Source of the DNA: Desulfuromonas sp.
GTDB taxonomy: Bacteria > Desulfobacterota > Desulfuromonadia > Desulfuromonadales > Geopsychrobacteraceae
Length of the DNA: 55,552 nt
Direction of reading: 5' to 3'
Assembly: GCA_002868865.1 (NCBI GenBank)
Contig: PKUC01000065.1
Span: 1 to 55,552 of the forward strand
Program-made: the position numbers and the translations under genes
The notes under the pieces: model-generated
Seen by the model: only the letters and a program-made list of their open reading frames with translations
What the model was told of the DNA's origin: nothing
Databases searched by the model: none
Part shown: positions 37,537 to 45,395 of the stretch, piece by piece
How the letters are laid out: each line of letters opens with the position of its first letter
Position numbering within the stretch: position 1 is the first letter of the stretch

Positions 37537-37552
37537 TGGCACAGCTGCTGCA
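37537..37552 (+). promoter_or_regulatory. Sigma-54 promoter for glnB-amtB
   Basis: TGGCAC (37537-37542, a perfect -24 half), AGCTG, then CTGCA (37548-37552), with GG and GC 10 nt apart. The predicted start near 37563 leaves a leader of about 190 nt before glnB. A 6-bp inverted repeat with a long spacer (37501-37527) lies just upstream. Confidence 0.75.
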
Positions 37553-37589
37553 ATATTTACGAACTGTCGGCGACGAAGCCGTTCGCTAA

Positions 37590-38093
<504 letters not shown>

Positions 38094-38134
38094 TCGCATC
38101 GAATCAAGAAATTTTCAAAATAAGGAGAATGACG

Positions 38135-39517
38135 ATGAAAAAGATAATGTCCCTGATGGCTGCAGGTCTGATGATTCTGCCTTCGCTGGCTTTCGCCGAG
38201 GATGCCCCGGTTTCGGAGATGTCCTTTATCCTCAACACCTTTTCGTTTCTGATCATGGGGATTCTGGTCATGTGGATGGCCGCTGGATTCGGCATGCTCG
38301 AAGCGGGCCTGGTGCGTTCCAAAAACGTTGCCACCATCTGCCTGAAAAACATTTCCCTGTTCGGCATCGCCGGCATCCTCTTCTACCTGATGGGCTACAA
38401 CCTGATGTATGCAGGCGTTGACGGCGGCTTCATCGGCTCTTTCGGGCTCTGGGGTGCCGATGACGCGGCGGCACTGGCCGGTGATTATTCCGGCGGATAT
38501 TCGGCCGCTTCTGACTGGTTCTTCCAGATGGTGTTCTGCGGCGCGGCCTGCTCGGTGGTGTCCGGTTGTGTCGCCGAGCGGATCAAGCTCTGGTCGTTCC
38601 TGGCATTCTGTGTTGTCCTCTGTGGTGTGATCTACCCGATTCAGGGTTCCTGGGCCTGGGGCGGCGGTTGGTTGTCCGAGATGGGCTTTGCTGATTATGC
38701 CGGTTCGACTCTGGTTCACTCCGTTGGCGGTTGGGCCGCTCTGACAGGTGCCATCATTCTCGGTGCCCGTAAAGGCAAGTACGGCAAGGACGGCCGTGTT
38801 AACCCGATGCCCGGTTCCAATATCCCTCTGGCAACTCTCGGTACCTTCATTCTGTGGATGGGTTGGTACGGCTTCAACGGTGGTTCTGTCTTGGCTCTGG
38901 GGGATGCAGCGTCCGCAATCGAAATGGGCAACGTTATCGCCAACACCAACCTGGCGGCCTGCGGCGGGATGATCGCTGCAATGATCATGGTTCAGGTTCT
39001 TTACCGGAAAGTTGACGTCACTATGGGTCTCAACGGTGCCCTGGCGGGTCTGGTTTCCATTACTGCCGGTCCGGCGACTCCGTCCCTTGGTGCTGCAATC
39101 CTGATCGGTGGTGTTGGTGGTGTCCTGGTTGTTCTCGCGGTTCCCTTGTTCGACAAACTGAAGATTGATGATGTTGTCGGTGCCCTCTCGGTTCACCTCG
39201 TGTGCGGTATCTGGGGCACCATGGCTGTTCCGTTCACCGACAGTGGAACGAGCTTCATGGTTCAGGGTATCGGTGTTGTTGCCATCGGAGCTTTTGTTGT
39301 GATCGCTTCGTCGGTTGTGTGGCTGGTCCTTAAGTTCACCGTCGGCATTCGCGCCAATGAAGAAGACGAGTATCGCGGTCTCGACCTTTCCGAGATCGGT
39401 ATGGAAGCTTATCCCGACTTCCAGACCATCCACATCGGCGGTGGTTCCGGTATGCCTTCTAATGCAGCGGCCCAGGTTATGACCTCTGCAGCCACCAACC
39501 CTGCAAAACAGCACTAA
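38135..39517 (+). CDS. amtB: Ammonium transporter AmtB
   Basis: A 460-residue ammonium channel. It has a signal peptide (MILPSLAFA, cleavage near residue 21) as in other proteobacterial AmtB, then about 11 membrane helices. Family markers include FGMLEAGLVRSKN, the pore histidines in STLVHSVGGWAALTGA and GALSVHLVCGIWGTMA, and WGGGWL. ATG 38135 is 7 nt after AAGGAG, whereas ATG 38129 would be only 1 nt away. The C-terminal tail contains DLSEIGMEAYPDF, the segment contacted by PII. It follows glnB directly and ends in a strong terminator before the porin-like gene. Confidence 0.95.
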   Translation: MKKIMSLMAAGLMILPSLAFAEDAPVSEMSFILNTFSFLIMGILVMWMAAGFGMLEAGLVRSKNVATICLKNISLFGIAGILFYLMGYNLMYAGVDGGFIGSFGLWGADDAAALAGDYSGGYSAASDWFFQMVFCGAACSVVSGCVAERIKLWSFLAFCVVLCGVIYPIQGSWAWGGGWLSEMGFADYAGSTLVHSVGGWAALTGAIILGARKGKYGKDGRVNPMPGSNIPLATLGTFILWMGWYGFNGGSVLALGDAASAIEMGNVIANTNLAACGGMIAAMIMVQVLYRKVDVTMGLNGALAGLVSITAGPATPSLGAAILIGGVGGVLVVLAVPLFDKLKIDDVVGALSVHLVCGIWGTMAVPFTDSGTSFMVQGIGVVAIGAFVVIASSVVWLVLKFTVGIRANEEDEYRGLDLSEIGMEAYPDFQTIHIGGGSGMPSNAAAQVMTSAATNPAKQH

Positions 39518-39536
39518 TGCGATCCATGTTATCAGC

Positions 39537-39566
39537 AGGTGGAGCCGGAAACGGCTCCACCTTTTT
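39537..39566 (+). terminator. Intrinsic terminator between amtB and the porin-like gene
   Basis: An 11-bp inverted repeat (39537-39547 with 39552-39562) with a GAAA tetraloop is followed by T5. The 33 nt between it and the next ATG contain no promoter, so the next gene probably depends on partial read-through. Confidence 0.9.
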
Positions 39567-39599
39567 ACAATCGACTTAATCCAAGGAGTTACCAAAAAA

Positions 39600-40319
39600 A
39601 TGAAAGCCAAGAACATCTGTGTTGTCCTGCTTGCCCTGCTGGTCTTTGCAGCCAGTATTCTTCCTGCCACCTCTTCTCAGGCCGCCGAGATCGAAGTGAC
39701 CGGCGATGCTTATGTCACTGTCAACAGCGGCTATGTCTGGCGCGGAACCGACTATACCGGTGATGCCGACTTCGTGATCCAGACCGGAGCCGATCTGTCC
39801 GCCAAAGGGTTCACCCTCAGCTGGTGGGGCAACACCAACGGCGACAATATGGAGATGGATGAGGTCGATCTTGTCCTTGATTACTCCACCGATCTGAACG
39901 AAATGGTCAGCCTGAGCGTCGGTAACATTCTCTATCAGGTGCCCGGTCCCACGGAATACACCACCAACGAAGCCTATCTGGGCCTCGGTTTCGGCGTACT
40001 GCTCGATCCCGCGGTGACTCTCTACTACATGTATGATACGCCCAGCGATGCGGACAAAACCTCCTACCTGGATGCCTCCATTGGTTACGGAATGGATCTC
40101 AACGAGAAAACATCCGTATCGGCAGGGCTCTTGGTCGGTATGTACGATTTTGATTTCCTGAATAACCTCGAAGTCAGCATCGCCGCAGATTACGCTGTCA
40201 GCGATCAGATCTCGATCAGCCCCGCTGTTCTGTTCTCGACTCCCATGAGTGATGACGCAGAGGATGCAGGTATTGATGATGAGTTCGTCGGTGGGGTGAC
40301 CGTGACGCTGGCCTTCTAA
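39600..40319 (+). CDS. Putative outer membrane porin, TorF/TIGR02001 type
   Basis: A 239-residue exported protein. A signal peptide (VVLLALLVFAASILPATSSQAA, cleavage near residue 29) is followed by VTVNSGYVWRGTDYT, the signature of the TIGR02001/TorF family of small beta-barrels. Alternating hydrophobic strands run to a terminal phenylalanine (VTVTLAF), the usual signal for outer membrane insertion. Position after glnB-amtB, behind a leaky-looking terminator, suggests that it is made under nitrogen limitation and may let ammonium or small nitrogen compounds cross the outer membrane; that is inference. The start follows AAGGAG. Confidence 0.82.
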   Translation: MKAKNICVVLLALLVFAASILPATSSQAAEIEVTGDAYVTVNSGYVWRGTDYTGDADFVIQTGADLSAKGFTLSWWGNTNGDNMEMDEVDLVLDYSTDLNEMVSLSVGNILYQVPGPTEYTTNEAYLGLGFGVLLDPAVTLYYMYDTPSDADKTSYLDASIGYGMDLNEKTSVSAGLLVGMYDFDFLNNLEVSIAADYAVSDQISISPAVLFSTPMSDDAEDAGIDDEFVGGVTVTLAF

Positions 40320-40375
40320 ATATCGGAACCGCTTGTTATTTGTCGTTGCCTCTATTTCAGTCAGTTGGGGACTGT

Positions 40376-40403
40376 GCCACCCGTTCGCGGGTGGCTTTTT
40401 TTT
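40376..40403 (+). terminator. Intrinsic terminator ending the glnB-amtB-porin unit
   Basis: Stem GCCACCCG/CGGGTGGC (40376-40383 with 40388-40395) with a UUCG tetraloop, followed by eight T. The rest of the gap to 40572 is AT-rich; it holds a TTGACA at 40463-40468 with a poor -10 (TACACA, 40487-40492) as the only promoter candidate. Confidence 0.95.
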
Positions 40404-40572
40404 GAGAAAAGTCCACCCGGACAGGTTCTGAAAAAGAATAGATCGGAAAGTTTCCCTTCAATTTGACAGCTCCCGTCTTTCTGACGTACACATATCTGTC
40501 TTTAAAAAGCCGTTTTCGTTTTCCGTAGATTGACTTTTTTTGATCTGTTTCGAAAGTGAGAGAAATTCCGAG

Positions 40573-41454
40573 ATGATGAACCTGAAACCTGAAGTTGTTG
40601 CCCAGTTGGAACGTGTGCTGAGCTCTGTTGAAATGCTGCTGCCTAAAGCGGTGAAACCGATCGATTGGGAAAATTGTCAGGCGGCCAACTGGCGCAGACA
40701 TTCGTTTTCCGGGTACCTGGAGCCGGTCAAACTGACCGATTCGACCCGTCTGGATGAATTGCTCGGAGTCGATGAGCAGAAGCAGATCATGATCAACAAT
40801 ACCCGCCAGTTTTTGCGCGGGTTTCCGGCCAATAACGCGCTGCTGTGGGGCTCGCGAGGGACCGGAAAGTCGTCGCTGGTGAAGGCGCTCCTTAACGAAT
40901 ACGGTGATCAGGGGCTACGGGTGATTCAGGTGGAGAAGGAAGACCTGATCTATATCTCTGAAATCTTCTCTGCTGTAGAGGACCAGCCCTATCGATTCAT
41001 CATGCTCTGTGATGACCTGACCTTTGAGATGGGTGAGCTGTCGTACAAAATGCTGAAGAGCGCTCTGGACGGTTCGGTCTATTCCGCTCCGGAGAATGTT
41101 CTGATCTATGTGACATCGAACCGCCGCTATCTGCTGCCCGAATACGAAGGCGACCATCTTGGCGGTAAATACGTGAAGGGTGAATTGCAGCAGAGCGAGA
41201 TGCAGGAAGAGAAAAGTTCCCTCTCGGACAGATTCGGGCTATGGGTGCCGTTTCATGTCTTTTCTCAGGATCGCTATCTGGAAGCGGTCAAGCTCTGTCT
41301 GGAACGCTGGAGCGCGCAGTACAGCCGGGACATCCCCTGGAGTCAGGAATTGGAACAGGCCGCAATAAAATGGTCGCACGAAAAGAGCAAGCGTTGCGGG
41401 CGGACCGCGTATCAGTTTTCTAAAAACTGGGTGGGGAAGTACCTCCTGAAATAA
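40573..41454 (+). CDS. DUF815-family AAA+ ATPase
   Basis: A 293-residue ATP-binding protein of the DUF815 family. Walker A is in LLWGSRGTGKSSLVKALL (about residue 95), a Walker B-like stretch is FIMLCDDLTFE, and the sensor region is VLIYVTSNRRYLLPEY. A conserved block HLGGKYVKGELQQSEMQEEKSSLSDRFGLWVPFH follows. Relatives are standalone AAA+ proteins of unknown function, common in proteobacteria. ATG codons occur at 40573 and 40576 with a weak ribosome site; an earlier TTG at 40540 is unlikely. The selenoprotein gene follows 39 nt later on the same strand. Confidence 0.82.
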   Translation: MMNLKPEVVAQLERVLSSVEMLLPKAVKPIDWENCQAANWRRHSFSGYLEPVKLTDSTRLDELLGVDEQKQIMINNTRQFLRGFPANNALLWGSRGTGKSSLVKALLNEYGDQGLRVIQVEKEDLIYISEIFSAVEDQPYRFIMLCDDLTFEMGELSYKMLKSALDGSVYSAPENVLIYVTSNRRYLLPEYEGDHLGGKYVKGELQQSEMQEEKSSLSDRFGLWVPFHVFSQDRYLEAVKLCLERWSAQYSRDIPWSQELEQAAIKWSHEKSKRCGRTAYQFSKNWVGKYLLK

Positions 41455-41493
41455 GGGTCATTCACGTTTTTGCCGCCACAAAGGAGACAGATG

Positions 41494-41832
41494 ATGACGA
41501 TCGATTGGGCTTATCTGCGCAAGGGCTGAACGTCTTGTTCCAGGGCTCAGGAGTTTCTTGAGCGAGAGCAGGTGTTTCCCACCGAGGTGGTGGATGCCCG
41601 TAAACAGAAGATCGATGCCGACGCCGCCTGGGATCTGCTGAAGGATGCGCATTCTCTGCGGGTTGCCAAGAGGCAAAAGGTGGTGGTTTTTGACCGGGTG
41701 ATCGACAGTAAGGACGAGGTCTTAAGGCAGGTAATGGGGCCGAGCGGCAATCTGCGGGCACCCACCTATCGCAGCGGTGATGAGGTGATCGTCGGCTTTA
41801 ATCAGGGATTGTATGAACAGTGGCTTGAGTGA
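41494..41832 (+). CDS. ArsC-like selenoprotein with U-T-S-C redox motif (in-frame UGA read as Sec)
   Basis: A 112-residue reading frame interrupted only by UGA at 41527-41529 (residue 12). The start ATG lies 7 nt after AAAGGAG (41480-41486); an ATG at 41491 is the alternative. Upstream MTIDWAYLRKG and downstream TSCSRAQEFLEREQ join into the N-terminal strand-loop-helix of ArsC/Spx-type thioredoxin-fold proteins, where KGCTSCKKAQEFL is usual. The UGA falls exactly on the first active-site cysteine, giving Sec12-Thr-Ser-Cys15. The remainder (FDRVIDSKDEVLRQVMGPSGNLRAPTYRSGDEVIVGFN) has the family's cis-Pro region and final strand. A SECIS-like hairpin follows the UGA. Likely a cytoplasmic thiol/selenol oxidoreductase; substrate unknown. 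Confidence 0.85.
41545..41563 (+). promoter_or_regulatory. Bacterial SECIS-like hairpin
   Basis: GCTCAGG-AGTTT-CTTGAGC forms a 7-bp stem (one G-U pair) with a 5-nt loop. The stem starts 15 nt and the loop 22 nt after the UGA, within the usual range for a SelB-binding element, and the second loop base is G, as bacterial SECIS loops require. Confidence 0.7.
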
Positions 41833-41860
41833 TGCAGTATGGGGTATTCTGATTGATGAA

Positions 41861-41896
41861 AAAGCCCCGGGACGGCCTGCTCCCGGGCATTTTTTT
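41861..41896. terminator. Bidirectional terminator between convergent genes
   Basis: An A run, then GCCCCGGGA (41864-41872) pairing with TCCCGGGC (41881-41888) with one bulged C, then seven T. The flanking A and T runs let it work for both the selenoprotein gene and the convergent exporter gene, whose stop codon it touches. Confidence 0.85.
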
Positions 41897-42507
41897 CAGC
41901 GCGTGATCAGGTAGGTCCCGGCACCGACCATGATTGCTCCTGCCGAGCGGTTCAGCACCCTTGCGCCTCGCGGTGAGCGAAACAGCCGGCGTGCTGAAGC
42001 CGCACCGGCGGCGATCAGCATCAGGCTGGCCATCAGCGCCAGCAGGGTGAGAATCCCGGCGATAGCGATATCGGTGTGGGACAGTGCGGTCAGGTCGATA
42101 AAGGTCGGCAGAAAAGCGATATAGAACAGGATCACCTTGGGGTTGGACGCTGAAATCAGAAACCCTTGCAGCAGGCTGAAACGCTTGCCGGGGGCGGTTG
42201 CCGTTTCGGCCTGTGCCTGTGGAGCAGGGGTATTCCAGATTTTGAACCCCAGATAGCACAGGTAGATGGCACCGGCAATCCGGACGGCGAGGAACACTTC
42301 GTTCCAGTGCTCCGCCAGTGCTGAAAGACCGTAGCAGGCCAGCACCATATAGGCAATGTCGCTGATGACCATACCGAGGGCCAACGGAAAGCAGGCACCG
42401 GTTCCCGCTGACAGGGCGCGGGCAAGGATGGCAAAGACGCCGGGTCCGGGGGTGACCCCGAAGATGAAGATGGCAATAAAGAAGGTAATCGCACTTTCTG
42501 GTGACAC
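41896..42507 (-). CDS. RhtB/LysE-family amino acid exporter
   Basis: A 203-residue membrane protein with about six hydrophobic helices. The N-terminus SPESAITFFIAIFIFGVTPGPGVFAILARAL carries the TPGPG motif of the RhtB/LysE superfamily, and the middle has GFLISASNPKVILFYIAFLP. Members export amino acids such as homoserine, threonine or lysine by proton antiport; the substrate cannot be told from sequence. I chose GTG 42507, 7 nt after AAAGG, because it gives the family N-terminus; an ATG at 42543 would add 12 residues that lie in the neighbouring gene's terminator. Confidence 0.88.
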   Translation of the reverse strand: MSPESAITFFIAIFIFGVTPGPGVFAILARALSAGTGACFPLALGMVISDIAYMVLACYGLSALAEHWNEVFLAVRIAGAIYLCYLGFKIWNTPAPQAQAETATAPGKRFSLLQGFLISASNPKVILFYIAFLPTFIDLTALSHTDIAIAGILTLLALMASLMLIAAGAASARRLFRSPRGARVLNRSAGAIMVGAGTYLITR

Positions 42508-42541
42508 AGACAGACCTTTTTTGCGGTGAGTGGGTGTTGCC

Positions 42542-42587
42542 AAAAAGAACGGGGCGTCCCGCGTTTGGTGCGGATCACCCCGTTCTT
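42542..42587 (-). terminator. Terminator of the six-cysteine mini-protein gene
   Basis: On the minus strand a long imperfect stem, AGAACGGGG paired with CCCCGTTCT, with partly paired inner arms, is followed by a short T run. It separates the 59-residue gene from the exporter gene downstream. Confidence 0.75.
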
Positions 42588-42611
42588 ATCAGGTTTTAGC
42601 GGCTTGTTTTG

Positions 42612-42791
42612 CTACAGTTCTTTGGGTCGGCAGACATTGGCGGCATCATGGACCTTAACGCCGCAGTTGGTACAGGCAAAGCGAGGATTTTCAAACATCT
42701 TGTCGACTTCGGGATTGCGCTCTGTGGCGGTGAGTTGGCACGCGTGGAGATCGCAGTGTTCTTCAGGGTTGTCGCAGCTGAATTCGGTCAT
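42612..42791 (-). CDS. 59-residue six-cysteine zinc-ribbon-like protein
   Basis: A short gene with its own promoter, ribosome site (GAGGAGGAG before ATG 42791) and terminator. The product has Cys6, Cys13, Cys18, Cys40, Cys43 and Cys54, plus His12 and His16. The segment RFACTNCGVKVHDAANVCRP is a zinc-knuckle-like CxxCG followed by a third cysteine, and the N-terminus is Cys/His-rich (SCDNPEEHCDLHAC). Binding of zinc or another metal is likely; the function is unknown. Codon use matches the neighbours. It is divergent from the solute-binding protein gene. Confidence 0.75.
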   Translation of the reverse strand: MTEFSCDNPEEHCDLHACQLTATERNPEVDKMFENPRFACTNCGVKVHDAANVCRPKEL

Positions 42792-42839
42792 ATGTCTCCT
42801 CCTCGTGGTTGATACTGTTCGGGGCGAGTTTATGTTTGA

Positions 42840-42868
42840 AGTATAGCGATAAAGCCGAGGTTCGTGAA
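42840..42868 (-). promoter_or_regulatory. Promoter for the six-cysteine mini-protein
   Basis: On the minus strand there is TTCACG (42863-42868), a 17-nt spacer and TATACT (42840-42845), 48 nt before the start codon. The rest of this divergent gap (42869-42976) has a direct repeat of GGTACGA and only a weak plus-strand promoter candidate (TTCATG-16-TACGAT, 42887-42914). Confidence 0.6.
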
Positions 42869-42976
42869 TAACTCCGTATCTTTTTTTTCATGAGGGCCCC
42901 AGATGAGGTACGATAACATCGTTTTGTAGTCCGTGGTACGAGGCCTGTTTTTTTGCATCGAGTGGAGGGATTGTGC

Positions 42977-43741
42977 ATGGAGAGAAGAGCGTTAAAGCCG
43001 ACGTTGCTGTGTGCCTTGGTGTGTTTCCTGCTTTTTCCGGGTGTCGTTCTGGCTCAGGATGTTTTGTCCCTGCTTGTACCGCCGACCATCTGGATTCATG
43101 GTGAGGGGGATACGATGTCGGGGGTTCCAGTAGAGGTCATACGTGAGGCGCTGGGCGATGAGCCGGTGCTGCTCAAAGCTGTCGAGCTGCCCTGGGCGCG
43201 CGCTATGGGAAACATGGCCTCGGGGGCGCTGGACGTGATGCCGGTGATTTTCTACACCGAGGAGCGTACCCGAACCATGGAATTTTCACATCCCTACGTC
43301 GATATTCCTACGGTGATTGTGGTGCCGAAAGGGAAGGCGTTTCCCTATGAGCGCTTAGAGGATTTGGTCGGGCGCCGTGGTCTTGTCGTCAGGGGTGATA
43401 GTATCGATGGCGATTTCGACGCGTTTCGATCCCAGCTTGATTTGATCGAAGTGAATAATTACCAGTCGATTTTTAAGATGCTTGATGCCGGGCGAGCCGA
43501 TTACGCGGTGGCGGCCAAGTACGCAGTGCTGGTTGAGTCCCTGGCTCATGGGTATCAGGATCAGATCGAAGAGTTGCCGGTGCCGGTGGCGCAGCGGCAA
43601 CTGCACATCGCCATCTCAAAACGCTCGAAGTTTTTGCCCTATCTCCCTAAGATTAATGCCGTTATTACCCGCTGGCGCTCTGATGGACGGCTTGCGCACA
43701 AGGTTGAGCAGACATTGCGTCGTGCTGCGGCTGCTGACTGA
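42977..43741 (+). CDS. Periplasmic solute-binding protein, family 3 type
   Basis: A 254-residue exported protein. A signal peptide (LLCALVCFLLFPGVVLAQ, cleavage after about residue 26) is followed by a type 2 periplasmic binding fold: VPVEVIREALG, LPWARAMGNMASGALDVMPVIFYTEERTRTMEFSHPYVDIPTVIVVPKG, then LVGRRGLVVRGDSIDG. This is the amino-acid ABC (SBP_bac_3/PBPb) group, but no permease or ATPase gene is nearby. The ligand is unknown; orphan members can serve as sensors or enzyme relatives. ATG 42977 follows GGAGGG by 7 nt. Confidence 0.82.
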   Translation: MERRALKPTLLCALVCFLLFPGVVLAQDVLSLLVPPTIWIHGEGDTMSGVPVEVIREALGDEPVLLKAVELPWARAMGNMASGALDVMPVIFYTEERTRTMEFSHPYVDIPTVIVVPKGKAFPYERLEDLVGRRGLVVRGDSIDGDFDAFRSQLDLIEVNNYQSIFKMLDAGRADYAVAAKYAVLVESLAHGYQDQIEELPVPVAQRQLHIAISKRSKFLPYLPKINAVITRWRSDGRLAHKVEQTLRRAAAAD

Positions 43742-43769
43742 GTTGCCCACAGCAATCGAAGGCAAAACT

Positions 43770-43937
43770 GTGTCTGGTAAGATTATCGGAGCGCTGCCCG
43801 GCGCCGATGATTTCGTGCCCCTCTTTGTCAAAGATAACGGGGTCGATTTTGATCAGTTCGTCGAAGCGATCCGTGAAATCGGTCTGTTCTGGGCGGTTCT
43901 TAACGAGCCGCCGCCCGGGAGTATCACGCGCAATTGA
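43770..43937 (+). CDS. 55-residue conserved-looking hypothetical before aroE
   Basis: A short frame with codon use like its neighbours, starting at GTG 43770, 7 nt after GAAGG. The sequence SGKIIGALPGADDFVPLFVKDNG, then an amphipathic helix and a hydrophobic strand IGLFWAVLNEPPPG, suggests a small folded protein without cysteines or membrane segments. An upstream TTG at 43743 is an alternative start. It sits between the solute-binding protein gene and aroE with a 45-nt gap to the latter. I do not recognise a function. Confidence 0.5.
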   Translation: MSGKIIGALPGADDFVPLFVKDNGVDFDQFVEAIREIGLFWAVLNEPPPGSITRN

Positions 43938-43982
43938 GATTCGTTGATATCCTTCTGAATTATTAACCTGTTAGGAGCTTTT

Positions 43983-44852
43983 ATGCTGGACCGCCTCTCT
44001 TTGAACTATCAGACCCGCCTGTGCGCGGTGATCGGCAATCCGATTTCGCACAGCATGTCGCCGGCGATTCATAACGCTGGCTTCGCTGAACTGGGGCTCG
44101 ACTTTGCCTATTTCCCCTGCGAGGTCGACGACGTCAAGGCGATGCTGGACGGCATGCGGGCGATGCACAACTTTCGGGGGCTCAGTGTAACGATTCCCCA
44201 CAAGGTGGCCGCTATGCAGTATGTTGATGAGGTGGTGGCCGCCGATCGTGTGATCGGTTCGATCAATACTATCGTCAAGCAGGACGGTAAGCTCATCGGC
44301 ATGGGCACCGACGGTCCGGGCGCATTGAAAGCGCTGACCGATGCCGGGGTGGAGCTGTCTGGCAAGGTGGTGCTTATGCTCGGCTGTGGCGGTGCCGCCC
44401 GGGCGATCGCATTCACCCTGGCGCAACAGAGTGGCTTGGCTGAGCTGTGCCTGCTCGATATCGACGCGCAGATGCTGCAGGGTCTGGCCTCAGATCTGCG
44501 GACCCATACTGATGCGGAGATCTGCGCAGAGACGATGAACGACGGGACATTGGCGGCGGCGATGGCGCGAGCCGACCTGATTGTTCACTGTACCCCGATC
44601 GGTATGCACCCCAAAGAGGATGCCACTCTGGTTCCGGCAGAACTGTTCCGTCCGGGACAGGTGGTGTTCGATATCGTCTATAATCCGCTGCAAACCAGGC
44701 TGCTGGCCGAAGCCGAAGCGCGGGGATTGAAGACGATCTCCGGTGTCGAGATGTTTATCAATCAGGCTGTGTTGCAGTTTGAGATTTTTACCGGCGGGCC
44801 CGCCCCTGAAGAGGTGATGCGCCGGGTGGTGATGGAGCGATTGAATCAATGA
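43983..44852 (+). CDS. aroE: Shikimate dehydrogenase
   Basis: A 289-residue NADP-dependent enzyme that reduces 3-dehydroshikimate to shikimate. The substrate half has NPISHSMSPAIHNAGF and SVTIPHKVAAM (catalytic Lys), and the Rossmann half has MLGCGGAARAI. VHCTPIGMHP, FDIVYNPLQTRLLAEAEARG and GVEMFINQAVLQFEIFTG are family blocks. AGGAG precedes the ATG. It overlaps aroK by 4 nt (ATGA), joining two consecutive steps of aromatic amino acid synthesis. Confidence 0.96.
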   Translation: MLDRLSLNYQTRLCAVIGNPISHSMSPAIHNAGFAELGLDFAYFPCEVDDVKAMLDGMRAMHNFRGLSVTIPHKVAAMQYVDEVVAADRVIGSINTIVKQDGKLIGMGTDGPGALKALTDAGVELSGKVVLMLGCGGAARAIAFTLAQQSGLAELCLLDIDAQMLQGLASDLRTHTDAEICAETMNDGTLAAAMARADLIVHCTPIGMHPKEDATLVPAELFRPGQVVFDIVYNPLQTRLLAEAEARGLKTISGVEMFINQAVLQFEIFTGGPAPEEVMRRVVMERLNQ

Positions 44853-45358
44853 ACCTTGTTCTGATCGGCTACCGGGGGACCGGCAAGAGCCATGTCGGAT
44901 TTTTGTTGGGCAAGCAACTTGAAATGAATCTGATCAGCCTTGATGCGGAGATTGTCAAGACCGCGGGGATGGCGATTCCTCAGCTCGTCGAACGGTATGG
45001 CTGGGACGACTTTCGTGATCGAGAGACGGCCGAGGTCCATAAGGCCGCGGCGAATGATGGTTTGCTGATCGATTGCGGTGGCGGGGTGATAGAGCGGCCG
45101 GAAAATATCGAGATCCTGCGTCAAAACGGCTTGATCTTCTGGTTGAAGGCCTCCTGTGAGACCATCGTCGGACGGATCGAAAACAGTACCGAGCGACCAG
45201 CGCTGGTCGATGGCAAAACTTTCACCGAAGAGGTCGCCGAGGTGCTTGAACGCCGCACCCCCAAGTACGCGCAGGCAGCCGACCATCAGATCGACACCGA
45301 CGGTTCGACGGTTCCTCAAGTGGTTGCGCAGATTGTGGCCCTCTGGAAAAAACGCTAA
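44849..45358 (+). CDS. aroK: Shikimate kinase
   Basis: A 169-residue kinase that phosphorylates shikimate at the 3-hydroxyl. The P-loop GYRGTGKS is at residues 6-13, followed by LGKQLEMNLISLDAEI, whose Asp is part of the DxD-type substrate and metal site, FRDRETAEVH (shikimate-binding Arg) and DCGGGVI. The lid residue region is NSTERPAL. It overlaps aroE by 4 nt, so the two are translationally coupled. Confidence 0.94.
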   Translation: MNLVLIGYRGTGKSHVGFLLGKQLEMNLISLDAEIVKTAGMAIPQLVERYGWDDFRDRETAEVHKAAANDGLLIDCGGGVIERPENIEILRQNGLIFWLKASCETIVGRIENSTERPALVDGKTFTEEVAEVLERRTPKYAQAADHQIDTDGSTVPQVVAQIVALWKKR

Positions 45359-45395
45359 AGGGCGCGCCAATGGTCTGTGAAAGGGGTATGGGGAC

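Noticed and set aside
37568-37581. Hairpin CGGC-GACGAA-GCCG as an ANTAR hairpin
   Set aside because: The hexaloop has G at position 1 instead of A, and two later hairpins fit the rule exactly.
40540-40572. TTG at 40540 as the start of the DUF815 gene
   Set aside because: It follows a T run without a ribosome site and adds residues not expected of the family; ATG 40573 is more likely.
41527-41529. UGA codon as a nonsense mutation making a pseudogene
   Set aside because: It replaces precisely the active-site cysteine, the frame is intact on both sides, and a SECIS-like hairpin follows.
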